Both the position numbers and the translations under genes were made by a program. Shown here piece by piece: positions 1 through 7,969 of a stretch of 64,000 nucleotides of DNA (position 1 is its first letter; every line of letters begins with the position of its first letter). This DNA is from Ignavibacteria bacterium (GTDB taxonomy: Bacteria; Bacteroidota; Ignavibacteria; Kapaibacteriales; UBA4661): assembly GCA_013298775.1 (NCBI GenBank), contig JAAFIV010000015.1, forward strand, positions 1 through 64,000, in the 5' to 3' direction. The notes beneath the pieces were generated by a model. It did not search any database. It was not told the DNA's origin and saw only the letters and a program-made list of their open reading frames with translations.

Positions 1-38
1 CATCTTAAAAAATGCTCTTTCATCAGCAATTTCCAATC

Positions 39-113
39 CGAATTTCAACTAGAAAATAGCTTGTTTTATCCTCTGTTTTTAGAGGCTATTTCAACGAATT
101 TCAACTAGAAAAT
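39..113. repeat. 19-bp direct repeat pair at window edge
   Basis: CGAATTTCAACTAGAAAAT occurs identically at 39-57 and 95-113, 56 bp apart. The second copy forms the last codons of the leftward Pro/Gly-rich gene and the first lies just beyond its stop, so it may be a duplicated gene end. Only two copies are visible and the window edge cuts off the left side. Confidence 0.6.
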
Positions 114-681
114 GGACAATCTCATATACTTTTCCATATCTTAAACTATTCTCACAGAAAACATCCATTCCTGTTTCATTAACAATCCAGTGACATGAGC
201 AAGGGCTGACACATTTTTCTACTGCTTCAGTCGGCGGCGGCTCTATCGGCGGCGGATCTGGCGACGGCAGCGGAGGATTCACCACAGGCGGTCGTGGATT
301 GTCACCATTACCTCCACCGCCTATACCAGGTGGAATGTAGTTTGGGTCGCCAGACGTCGGCGGGGGCGGTTGAATAATAGGAATGTAAATGGGAATAAAC
401 GGGTTATCGCCTCCTCCACCTCCGCCAGGAGTAAAGGGTGGCGGGGGCTGTGGAGCCCTTGGTCCGCCAGGCACTGGATCTTCCAAAGTTCTCGGAGTTT
501 CCTCTACTACACGCTTTTGTGAACTTCTTTTCTGCACCTTACCAAAGCCTCTCTGCGCAAACGCGCTTTCGCTAACACCAAACAGAACAAATGTGGATAC
601 CATAAAGACGGCAACGGCAGAAGGCAGGTAAAATGAAGCCTCGCTTTGCGCGTTCCGTCTCCTAAAAACAGAAAAAACCAT
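91..681 (-). CDS. Pro/Gly-rich secreted or membrane-anchored protein, unknown function
   Basis: The ORF track starts at 897 with TTG, but the upstream part crosses a strong hairpin (773-799). I prefer the ATG at 681, giving about 196 aa; an ATG at 813 is the alternative. From 681 the protein begins with a basic stretch, a hydrophobic segment and an AFAQ-like signal peptidase site. A mature region of about 120 residues follows that is almost entirely Pro, Gly and Asn (runs such as PQPPPPF and GGGGGGDNP). The C-terminal ~40 residues hold four cysteines (KCVSPCSCHW and one later), possibly a small disulfide-stabilised domain. No family is recognised. The low-complexity middle suggests a surface-exposed linker. 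The last codons overlap one copy of a 19-bp repeat. Confidence 0.5.
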   Translation of the reverse strand: MVFSVFRRRNAQSEASFYLPSAVAVFMVSTFVLFGVSESAFAQRGFGKVQKRSSQKRVVEETPRTLEDPVPGGPRAPQPPPPFTPGGGGGGDNPFIPIYIPIIQPPPPTSGDPNYIPPGIGGGGNGDNPRPPVVNPPLPSPDPPPIEPPPTEAVEKCVSPCSCHWIVNETGMDVFCENSLRYGKVYEIVHFLVEIR

Positions 682-772
682 ACAGGTTAAAAGAAGGAGA
701 TGAAAAAAGGGCGTAATTCTTAATACTTTCACCCAAGGCACCGCCAGGAGCCTTACAAGAAGCAAAAAAGAA

Positions 773-799
773 ATACGCCCCGCTTGTAAGCGAGGCGTA
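773..799. promoter_or_regulatory. strong hairpin in 5' region
   Basis: TACGCCcCGCTT and AAGCGaGGCGTA form a near-perfect stem with a very short loop, upstream of the preferred start (681) of the leftward Pro/Gly-rich gene. It could be a leader hairpin. It also argues against the long N-terminal extension predicted by the ORF track. Confidence 0.45.
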
Positions 800-1108
800 A
801 CCCACGTCAGCATCCCTTGTAAAAATCTGGCGGATTTTGGGTGAGGACAACTGACGAGATTACGCGTTGATTGAGAATCTATGTTTGTGGCTGTCAAGAA
901 TTGCAGTAGGAACAGAGGAGTTGCACTTCAGGACAGGGAAGCAGTTTTCAAAAAGTAAGGAAAAATTTGTTTTGCAGAGTGTTCTTTGCGAACATTCAAC
1001 AGAATGGGCGAAAATAAAAGTTTGGTGCTTTCTGTGCAAGAAAAAAATAGATAGAAGAGGCGGAAATGATTTTTACTTATACAATGTCGTTTTACGTAAG
1101 AAGAACTC

Positions 1109-1148
1109 GCCGGACGGCTACTGTGCTTGTGATAACAGCCGTCCGACG
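1109..1148. repeat. palindromic intergenic repeat (family F)
   Basis: GCCGGACGGCT and AGCCGTCCGAC arms flank ACTGTGCTTGTGATAAC. A diverged copy in the opposite orientation lies at about 23340-23380. The rest of the 682-1468 gap holds no convincing gene; the 151-aa ORF at 867-1322 includes this repeat and has no family features. Confidence 0.65.
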
Positions 1149-1469
1149 AAATATTCAGCTCATTTATTTGAACGACTTACCTTAAAAATATGCTATTTTA
1201 TTCAGCATTCTCATTCCCACAAAACAATACTGAATAAAAAAGCATACTTCATCCAAAACACACCTCCTGCGCCTCCTCCAAAAAAGCCCCTTCCATGCCC
1301 ATTTCCTGTAAACAAAAAATAACTACAATAAAATTTACTAAAAAATTTGATTTTGAACAAAAAACGGCAAAAATTATCCACAAAGCGTGTCTGGATAACT
1401 TTATTGCCCCAAAACTTTGCCTCAGATAGCACGTTTTTTGTTGTTTTGCATCGCTTTCAAATGAATCGG

Positions 1470-1524
1470 TGGGAGAAAGTGGGAGACGATACACGCTTTC
1501 CCGCCGAAGTGGGTGAAAGTGGGT
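1470..1524 (+). promoter_or_regulatory. MraZ-box array upstream of mraZ
   Basis: Four TGGGN motifs stand at 1470, 1480, 1510 and 1520, as two TGGGN-N5-TGGGN pairs (TGGGAGAAAGTGGGA and TGGGTGAAAGTGGGT). All are in 10-bp register and lie 45-100 bp upstream of the mraZ ATG. This matches the known MraZ operator layout, so autoregulation of mraZ-rsmH is expected. Confidence 0.8.
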
Positions 1525-1568
1525 TGAGATTTTCTATACTTCCAATCAATGCACATCAGCACGAAGCC

Positions 1569-2012
1569 ATGAGTTTCTTCAAAGGACAAGAAACATACTC
1601 AATTGACGACAAAGGTCGCGTGAACGTTCCGACGAAGATGCGTAAAAGCATTCAGCCGGAAGCGGGCGATACCTTTATCCTCACGCGCGGCGTGGACAAG
1701 TGCATTGTGGCGTACCCGATGAACGAGTGGAAAGTGTATGAAGAGAAATTTGCCAAGCTGAATCAGTACAGCGAAAAAGACCGCTTTTTCCTTCGCATGA
1801 TTCTCTCTTGGAGCGAAGAAGTAGAAATGGATGCCCAGCAGCGCGTTTCGGTTCCGAAGCGTCTGCGCGAGTTTGCAGGAATTGAATCCAAGGTTACGAT
1901 TGTCGGTATGATTGACCACATTGAATTTTGGCAGCCAGAAGAATTCGACAAGTATTTGAACGCTCAAGCGGAATCCTACGAGGATGTTGCGGCACAGGTA
2001 ATGTTGAAGTAA
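1569..2012 (+). CDS. mraZ: Transcriptional regulator MraZ
   Basis: MraZ is a ring-forming DNA-binding repressor of the division and cell-wall cluster, related to SpoVT/AbrB. The protein is 147 aa from the ATG at 1569 (MSFFKGQETYSIDDKGRVNVP), the usual family length. The ORF-track start at 1347 adds a non-homologous tail and runs across the operator. Both half-domains show the D-x-x-x-R-V-x-VP pattern: DDKGRVNVP near residue 14 and DAQQRVSVP about 75 residues later. It sits directly upstream of rsmH with a 32-bp gap, the conserved order. Four TGGGN boxes lie immediately upstream. I consider this identification secure. Confidence 0.95.
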   Translation: MSFFKGQETYSIDDKGRVNVPTKMRKSIQPEAGDTFILTRGVDKCIVAYPMNEWKVYEEKFAKLNQYSEKDRFFLRMILSWSEEVEMDAQQRVSVPKRLREFAGIESKVTIVGMIDHIEFWQPEEFDKYLNAQAESYEDVAAQVMLK

Positions 2013-2044
2013 TTGTTGAAGAAACAAACCGATAGGCAGGCAGC

Positions 2045-3145
2045 ATGAAGGGCAAGCACAATAAACATCGTGAGAACAGAAAGCGCGTAATGCGCTCGGT
2101 GGATGACGAAACCGCGCCCGTGCTTGCTCGGGACGGAACGGCAACGGCAGAACGGAATGCTGGTGCGTACCACGTGCCAGTGATGCTGAAGGAATGTTGC
2201 GACGCGCTTATCACCGACCCAAACGGAACGTACATTGACGGGACGCTGGGCGGAGGCGGTCATACGGCGGAAATTTTACGACGATTAGACAAGGACGGCG
2301 TGTTGTTTTCTTTCGATGAGGATGCTGCAGCAATCGCAGAGGCACAACGACGCTTTGAAAACGAATTACGAAAATCCTCACCACAACTCATGCTCAGGCA
2401 TGAGAACTTCTCTTTCGCATGCAGCATAAAAAGGGACGGGAAGCCCCAGGCGCAGAACAATATCATGGGGATACTGCTTGACCTTGGGGTTTCTTCCCGC
2501 CAGCTTGATACAGGCGGCATTGGGCTTAGTTATCGTGTGAACTCCCACCTAGATATGCGATTTGGTTCACGCGACGGGCTGCCGGTATCGGAGCTTATCG
2601 CCACAACGGGGCAAGGAGTACTGGAGCAAATTCTGCGCGATTTTGGCGAGGAACCATTCGCGCGGGCTATTGCGCGGCGGATTGTCGATGTCCGCCGCGT
2701 GGCTCCGGTTTTAACAACCTTCGACCTCAGAGCTATCGTTGAGGAATGTGTCCCGCCGCATTTGCGCCAGCAATCTCTTTCACGGGTCTTTCAGGCGTTT
2801 CGTATTGCCGTCAATAATGAACTTGGCGTATTGGAGGAAACGCTACGCGGCATTGTGCCACGCTTGGCGAAGGGCGGTCGTATCGTTGTGATTGCGTATC
2901 ATTCCCTTGAAGACCGCATCGTGAAAAATGTTTTCCATGAGTGTTCACGACGCAGTATGCCCATAAATCCTGATGATTTCGATACTCCTGAGGCTGCGCG
3001 AGAAGCAATGATAAAATCCACTACCGTTGAAGTAGAACCACAACTGAAGATTCTTACCAAAAAGCCACTCACTCCGTCAGACGAAGAACTATCCTACAAC
3101 TACCGTGCCAGAAGCGCGAAAGTGCGGATTGCGGAGAAAACGTAA
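2045..3145 (+). CDS. rsmH: 16S rRNA (cytosine1402-N4)-methyltransferase RsmH
   Basis: RsmH (MraW) N4-methylates C1402 of 16S rRNA in the decoding centre using S-adenosylmethionine. The family signatures are clear: YHVPVMLKE, the SAM loop DGTLGGGGHT, LLDLGVSSRQLD, and GGRIVVIAYHSLEDRIVK followed by a C-terminal KP-TP-S/E-...-NYRARSAKVR segment. At 366 aa it is about 50 residues longer than usual. The extra is a charged N-terminal tail of about 42 residues before YHVPVM, so an internal start is possible. It follows mraZ in the same operon. ftsL, ftsI and mur genes are not downstream; an intergenic repeat and then proC follow instead. Confidence 0.95.
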   Translation: MKGKHNKHRENRKRVMRSVDDETAPVLARDGTATAERNAGAYHVPVMLKECCDALITDPNGTYIDGTLGGGGHTAEILRRLDKDGVLFSFDEDAAAIAEAQRRFENELRKSSPQLMLRHENFSFACSIKRDGKPQAQNNIMGILLDLGVSSRQLDTGGIGLSYRVNSHLDMRFGSRDGLPVSELIATTGQGVLEQILRDFGEEPFARAIARRIVDVRRVAPVLTTFDLRAIVEECVPPHLRQQSLSRVFQAFRIAVNNELGVLEETLRGIVPRLAKGGRIVVIAYHSLEDRIVKNVFHECSRRSMPINPDDFDTPEAAREAMIKSTTVEVEPQLKILTKKPLTPSDEELSYNYRARSAKVRIAEKT

Positions 3146-3155
3146 GCAAGGTTTT

Positions 3156-3300
3156 AGTACGACAAAATCTTGGAAAAGCTGAATAAAATCAGGCTTCAGT
3201 GGCACGGACATTCTTGTCTGTGTTTTCCACCTGAAACCCGCTCCAACACTCACAGACAGGAATGTCTGTGCCACTACTGAAGATTTTTGCTATCGTACTG
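3156..3300. repeat. palindromic repeat family A, copy 1
   Basis: This is a long imperfect palindrome. The outer arms resemble AGTACGACAAAATC; the inner arms are CTTCAGTGGCACGGACATTCTTGTCTGTG and CACAGACAGGAATGTCTGTGCCAC. It shares its body with copies at 18045, 28241, 35669 and 56131. The short ORF translations here (for example MSVPLKP and TDIPVC) are by-products of the repeat. Confidence 0.85.
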
Positions 3301-3472
3301 AGGATTCCCAGATAAACCCTCCCCACCACACTTTTCAGCGTGATGTTGTTTGCCTTTTCGCTAATTTTGTACCTGCGCCACAATTTACAATGTTATTTCT
3401 TCGGAAACCCGTACACACTTGTTTTTGTGCCGTCTTCGCGCTATTTTCTTTTCACCACTCATTACTTTCATT

Positions 3473-4303
3473 ATGACTTTTAACCACACTATTGCCATTA
3501 TCGGCGGCGGAAATTTAGGAGTTGCCATTGCGCAAGGCTTGATTGTTTCTGGCTTACTTCCTGCCGAAAAAATCACCGTTACGCGCCGTCGTACCGCGCT
3601 TTTGGGCGATTTGGCAAAACAAAAAGTACACATCACTGCCGACAACGCTGAGGCTATCAAGCAAGCAAGCATCGTCATTCTTGCCGTACAGCCGCAGCAA
3701 CTCAACGAAGTGCTGAATGATATTAAAAAAGACATTAACCCGAAAAAACATATCGTGATTTCCGTTGCCTCTGGCGCGAGTATTGGTCAGATTTCTGAGG
3801 TCTTGGGCAAAAGTGTTCCTGTTGTTCGCGCCATGCCGAATACTGCCATTGCTATTCGCGAATCCATGACCTGCCTTGCCGCAGAAAGCGATCACCAAAA
3901 AGCACTCGGCGTTGCGCAGCAAATTTTTGATACCGTCGGCGCGACCGTGATTATCCACGAAGAGCAGATGACAAGCGCGACGGCGTTGTGCGCGTGCGGA
4001 ATTGCGTTCTTCCTTCGCGCTATTCGTGCTGCCTCGCAAGGCGGCATTGAAATTGGCTTCCACGCCGACGAAGCTATCAAAATGGCAGCGCAAACCGCTC
4101 GCGGAGCCGCTTCATTACTGCTTGCTGGCAGCCATCCCGAAAGCGAAATTGATAAAGTAACCACGCCACGCGGCTGCACCATTGCTGGCTTGAACGAAAT
4201 GGAGCATCAGGGCTTTAGTTCCGCGCTTATTCGTGGCATTACAACAGCATCGGACAAGGCAATGAATCTGTATGTTGCCAAGCCAGTAACGGCGAAGAAT
4301 TAA
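3473..4303 (+). CDS. proC: Pyrroline-5-carboxylate reductase
   Basis: ProC catalyses the last step of proline synthesis, the NAD(P)H-dependent reduction of pyrroline-5-carboxylate, in the cytosol. The ATG at 3473 gives 276 aa, the normal length. It opens with the Rossmann fingerprint IAIIGGGNLGVAIAQGL. Further signatures are ILAVQPQQL, VVRAMPNTAIAIRESMT, and the C-terminal P5CR segment ATPRGCTIAGLNEMEHQGF (TTPRGCTIAGL here). The longer ORF-track start at 3419 is not supported. The gene stands alone, between repeat family A and a 16-bp tandem repeat. Confidence 0.95.
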   Translation: MTFNHTIAIIGGGNLGVAIAQGLIVSGLLPAEKITVTRRRTALLGDLAKQKVHITADNAEAIKQASIVILAVQPQQLNEVLNDIKKDINPKKHIVISVASGASIGQISEVLGKSVPVVRAMPNTAIAIRESMTCLAAESDHQKALGVAQQIFDTVGATVIIHEEQMTSATALCACGIAFFLRAIRAASQGGIEIGFHADEAIKMAAQTARGAASLLLAGSHPESEIDKVTTPRGCTIAGLNEMEHQGFSSALIRGITTASDKAMNLYVAKPVTAKN

Positions 4304-4308
4304 GCAAT

Positions 4309-4415
4309 AGCACAAACAAGATATAGCACAGACAAGATATAGCACAGACAAGAGTGTCTATGCTACCGAAGCCAGTATTTGCCTCAGGTAGCGCGAACAC
4401 TCTTGTCCGCGTCAC
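4309..4415. repeat. 16-bp tandem repeat and short family-A-like palindrome
   Basis: AGCACAAACAAGATAT-type units recur at 4309, 4325 and 4341 (16-bp period). They run into a palindrome with ACAAGAGTGTCTATGCTACCGAAGCC on one side and GGTAGCGCGAACACTCTTGTCCGCG on the other. Related short palindromes lie at 16585-16666 and 50881-50951. It overlaps the spurious N-terminal extension of the next ORF. Confidence 0.7.
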
Positions 4416-4446
4416 ATTTGAATTTCATTCCTCAATTCCCGCGCTT

Positions 4447-7431
4447 ATGCTTCGTTTCCTGAAATCCCGCATTACTCTTGTGTTTCTCCTCACATGCGTT
4501 GTTGCACAATGTCTAAACTGCCCGTCAATGCTTGCACAAAAGCAGATAGGTATTCAGAAACAACCCTTTGCCCATGCGCATATTCTCTACGTCAAATTCC
4601 GTGAGCAATCTCCTATGCTGCAAGCATGGCGCACGCACAACCGCAAAGGCAGTATTGATGAGCTTTCTGGCATTCTTGGCAAACACGACACCAAACCCTA
4701 TTTGGACGATGCGAGCTACCGCGCCGCCGGAGAACGCTTGCAAAAGCACGTGTTTGAAACCGTTGGCGAGCAAAACCCCTATCCAATTCTGCAAGAGCTT
4801 TCCGCACGCTATCTGCAAGGAATGGGACGGTGGTGCGAAGTACAATTATTAGACCCACAACGCGCAGACCTCGCACCAATACTTGCCGCCAAGCTCGAAG
4901 CCTTACCCGATGTGGAAATTGCCGAATGCGCTCCCGTGCGCATTGCCGACAGCACAACCAATGACCCGCTTGTGGGTGCGCAGCAGCATTTACCACGCAT
5001 TCGGGCATTTGAGGCGTGGAGTGCGGTACAAGCAGCATTACCACAATCGGACACAAGCCGCATCATTGTTGGCGTTGTTGATACGGGCTTTGATTACAAG
5101 CACGAAGATTTGCGCGATGCAATATTTATCAATCAAGGCGAAAGCGGTACAGATGCTTTAGGCAGAGACCGTCGCACAAACGGCATTGACGACGACCGCA
5201 ATGGGAAAATAGATGATTGGCGCGGATGGGACATCGCGGGCGCAGATGGTTTGGGCGAAGACAACGATCCCTTCCTCACCGAAAACTCGCATGGAACGCA
5301 CGTTGCAGGGATTTTGGGCGCGGTTACCAATAATAACATTGGCGTATCGGGCGCAGTGGGACTGAGTTCGCGCTTTCGTTTGCTTCTCGTAAAAGCTGGC
5401 GCGAATGCGAGTAGTCAAGTGATTTACAACGGCGCACGAGGCGTTCTTTATGCGGCAACCATGGGCGCACAGGTAATAAATTGTAGCTGGGGCAGCGCGA
5501 CAGCGCGTTCCTTTGCCGAGCAGGAAACTATCGCGCTCGCACAACGCATGGGCGTACTCGTGATTGTAAGTGCGGGCAATGACGGTCGCTTTATTCCTAC
5601 GTTTCCGTCTGTATACCCAGATATTCTGAGCGTTGGTTGGCTCAATAGCGACGACTCCCGCAGTTTTTCGAGTAATTATTACCCCAGCCTCAGTATTTCC
5701 GCACCCGGAAGCGGGATTTATTCAACTTTCGTCGAAAATCGCTATGGAATTTCAAGTGGAACATCTATGGCAGCACCGCAAGTAACGGCGGCGGCGGCAC
5801 TTGTGAAATTGCGCTATCCCCGCATGACTGCTCCGCAAATCGCGCAATTACTGAAGTCCAGCGCAGACACAAACGATGCACTGCTTGGTAATCTTGCAGG
5901 ATTATTCGGCACAGGACGCTTGAATATGTTGCGAGCAGTGCAATCACCCACGATGCCGTCCTTAGCACTGGACAGCTATACCGTAAGCGATGAAAACAAT
6001 AATGGTTTGTTGGAATCAGGCGAGCGAATTAACATCAACCTTAGTATTCGTGCAGGTTTGGGAGCAGTAGAAAGCGGCTTTGTGGAAATGCGCAGCACCA
6101 TTCCCGATACAAGTCGGTACCTCCCCTTTTGGGACGAGCTTCGCAAACAGCTTCCCGCCTTTGCCGCAAGCGATATTCGGCGCGGTGTGGTGAGCTTTAG
6201 CTTTCGCCTTACACGGACATTACTGGAGAATTTTGAGATTCCGCTCATTTTCAATTTTCGCTCGCAAAGCGGCACCCTACTTGGGCGCGACGGTTTTGTG
6301 CTGATTGCAAATCAATCCTACGCAACCATGCGCTTGAACAATATCGTAGCAACAGTAGGAACGACGGGGCGTTTGGGCTACAACGAGTATCCGCGCCGCA
6401 CACAGGGCGATGGCGTTTTGTTCAAACCATTTCCAGAAGAAAGTTTGATATATGATGCCGGAATCATGGTAGCAAGCGGCGCGGACAGCCTTTCCTCATC
6501 GGTGCGGGTGAGTGCTTTTGAACGCGACCGTGCTTTTGTGCCGACTTCACTTGTGCGCCTTGTTACCGCGCCAGATTCCTCCTCACTTATCGCCAAAAGC
6601 ACCTTCCAAGACCGCAATGGCGAGACAGATGCGGGCGTAAGCGTAGAGCAGCAAGTGTTTCAAAATCGTAATCCGCTTCAGCAAAATTCGCTTCTACATA
6701 GTTTTAAGATTACCAATACTTCCGAGCGCGATTTCTCGAAGCTCTTTGTTGGAATGTTTTTCGATTGGGATATTGGTAATGATGCAAATAGAAACGAAGT
6801 GTTCTGGGATGACACGCTCAAGGCAGGTTTTGTGCGGTTTTTGGGAAATTCTACCGCAATGGGACAATCTCCCCCACTGCCTGTTATTGCGATGCAGATG
6901 CTTTCGGGCGAAAAAACGAATTTTTACCCGATGGTCTTTTTTGATACCACCGCAAACGCGCCCACGCCAGAAACTTTCACGCGCTCGGCAAAATACGCAT
7001 CACTTACAACCGGTATCATTCGTACACGCAAAGAAGGCGACGTGTGTGCGGTAATTGGTGCGGGTCCGATTGCGCTTGCCAAAAATTCTTCAACAACGGT
7101 GAGCTTTTCTTTGACTATTGGACAGACAATTGAGGAAGTACGGGCAATTTTACGGGGCGATACAAGCGCGGTGCGAGCTGTGCGCGTCTTCCCAAATCCC
7201 GCACAAAACCTCGTTTTCCTTGCGTACACCTTGCCAGAAGATGAAAGCGTTTCGGTGGAAATCGTGAACATACTCGGGCAACATGCAGCGCAGATATTGG
7301 AGAATGCACCGCGCCGCAAAGGAAGCAACCAAGAGCTTTTCAACGCAGAAATCCTCGCAAGCGGAACGTATTTAGTGCGTGTGAAAAGTAGAAGTGGTAT
7401 AAAAATAGCACCACTCGTGGTAGTAAAATAA
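4447..7431 (+). CDS. Secreted subtilisin-like serine protease with T9SS sorting domain
   Basis: This is an S8 (subtilase) endopeptidase. The ATG at 4447 gives 994 aa and starts with a signal peptide (LRFLKSRITLVFLLTCVVAQ...). The ORF-track start at 4354 lies in a repeat. The catalytic triad is intact: Asp in VVDTGFDYKHEDL (about residue 212), His in HGTHVAG (about 282) and Ser in SGTSMAAP (about 440). An N-terminal propeptide of about 180 residues precedes it and a beta-rich region of about 450 residues follows. The last ~80 residues form a Por-type sorting domain (VFPNPAQNLVFLAYTLPEDESVSVEIVNILGQ ... GTYLVRVK). It is therefore probably exported by the type IX system and surface-attached or released. 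The substrate is unknown. Confidence 0.93.
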   Translation: MLRFLKSRITLVFLLTCVVAQCLNCPSMLAQKQIGIQKQPFAHAHILYVKFREQSPMLQAWRTHNRKGSIDELSGILGKHDTKPYLDDASYRAAGERLQKHVFETVGEQNPYPILQELSARYLQGMGRWCEVQLLDPQRADLAPILAAKLEALPDVEIAECAPVRIADSTTNDPLVGAQQHLPRIRAFEAWSAVQAALPQSDTSRIIVGVVDTGFDYKHEDLRDAIFINQGESGTDALGRDRRTNGIDDDRNGKIDDWRGWDIAGADGLGEDNDPFLTENSHGTHVAGILGAVTNNNIGVSGAVGLSSRFRLLLVKAGANASSQVIYNGARGVLYAATMGAQVINCSWGSATARSFAEQETIALAQRMGVLVIVSAGNDGRFIPTFPSVYPDILSVGWLNSDDSRSFSSNYYPSLSISAPGSGIYSTFVENRYGISSGTSMAAPQVTAAAALVKLRYPRMTAPQIAQLLKSSADTNDALLGNLAGLFGTGRLNMLRAVQSPTMPSLALDSYTVSDENNNGLLESGERININLSIRAGLGAVESGFVEMRSTIPDTSRYLPFWDELRKQLPAFAASDIRRGVVSFSFRLTRTLLENFEIPLIFNFRSQSGTLLGRDGFVLIANQSYATMRLNNIVATVGTTGRLGYNEYPRRTQGDGVLFKPFPEESLIYDAGIMVASGADSLSSSVRVSAFERDRAFVPTSLVRLVTAPDSSSLIAKSTFQDRNGETDAGVSVEQQVFQNRNPLQQNSLLHSFKITNTSERDFSKLFVGMFFDWDIGNDANRNEVFWDDTLKAGFVRFLGNSTAMGQSPPLPVIAMQMLSGEKTNFYPMVFFDTTANAPTPETFTRSAKYASLTTGIIRTRKEGDVCAVIGAGPIALAKNSSTTVSFSLTIGQTIEEVRAILRGDTSAVRAVRVFPNPAQNLVFLAYTLPEDESVSVEIVNILGQHAAQILENAPRRKGSNQELFNAEILASGTYLVRVKSRSGIKIAPLVVVK

Positions 7432-7470
7432 GGAGCAATACTGCAGTGAACTGTAGCACAACCCCTTTCA

Positions 7471-7498
7471 TTGATAATTGATAATTGATAATTGATAA
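7471..7498. repeat. 7-bp tandem repeat (TTGATAA x4)
   Basis: Four perfect TTGATAA units lie in the 7432-7731 gap, between the protease stop and the promoter of the ribosomal-type genes. Its number of units could vary between strains. Nothing coding is seen in the gap. Confidence 0.8.
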
Positions 7499-7587
7499 TC
7501 GTTGAGAGCAAAATTTCTGAAAAGCAGGTAAAAACAAGTAGGGCAGGTGGAGAAAATCTAGGTACAAACAAAAAAGTAAAGAAAAAA

Positions 7588-7618
7588 TTGGTAGTGTGGA
7601 AAAAAACTTTTATATTTG
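7588..7618 (+). promoter_or_regulatory. Bacteroidota-type promoter for the small protein/L31 group
   Basis: TTG at 7588-7590 is followed after 20 bp by TATATTTG (7611-7618). This fits the TTG-N19/20-TAnnTTTG consensus of the Bacteroidota primary sigma factor. It lies about 115 bp upstream of the 56-aa ORF. Confidence 0.7.
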
Positions 7619-7731
7619 CGGTCTTCCCCAAAATTATTGTATTGCCTCTTCTTAGGCGAATATAATGATGCTTACAACGCAGAAAACATCAATAATTTCA
7701 AGTATTTTCAATCTTTTTTTCACATACCGTC

Positions 7732-7902
7732 ATGGCTAAAACGCAGACATTCGGTGATAAATCGAAAAAAGTAAAAGACACCTCGCTGAACGTGAAAGTT
7801 ATCAAAGGCTATCGCACAGACAAAGGTACAACCAAGTATGTAACACGCTTCGTAAAAGTTGCCGATGTTGCGCAAGTTGATAAAATCGACATCTCGAAGT
7901 AA
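7732..7902 (+). CDS. Small basic 56-aa protein in ribosomal-protein context, unknown function
   Basis: This ORF is too short for the supplied track. It runs from ATG at 7732 to TAA at 7900-7902 and encodes MAKTQTFGDKSKKVKDTSL... ending ...VDKIDISK. It is Lys-rich, with no cysteine, signal or membrane segment. It sits 67 bp upstream of rpmE and downstream of a good TAnnTTTG promoter, with rpsR following, so it is probably translated at a high level. Size, charge and neighbours resemble small ribosome-associated proteins such as DUF4295, which accompanies rpmB/rpmG in Bacteroidota, but I do not recognise the sequence as that family. A ribosome-linked role is inference. Confidence 0.75.
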   Translation: MAKTQTFGDKSKKVKDTSLNVKVIKGYRTDKGTTKYVTRFVKVADVAQVDKIDISK

Positions 7903-7969
7903 TTGTACGGAGTACACTTCGAGAGTTTTTAATTGCAATTTTCGTTTTTCACTGATTTCACCTTGTACT

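Noticed and set aside
867-1322. 151-aa rightward ORF in the first gap
   Set aside because: It overlaps the 5' region of the leftward gene and a palindromic repeat, and shows no domain, signal or composition typical of a gene here.
1211-1494. Two short leftward ORFs with Gly-rich stretch (GGGAGGVFW)
   Set aside because: They cover the mraZ promoter and MraZ boxes, overlap each other in different frames and have no recognisable family.
3089-3383. Short ORFs with MAQTFLSV, TDIPVC, MSVPL
   Set aside because: These are translations of repeat family A; similar peptides come from every copy of the repeat.
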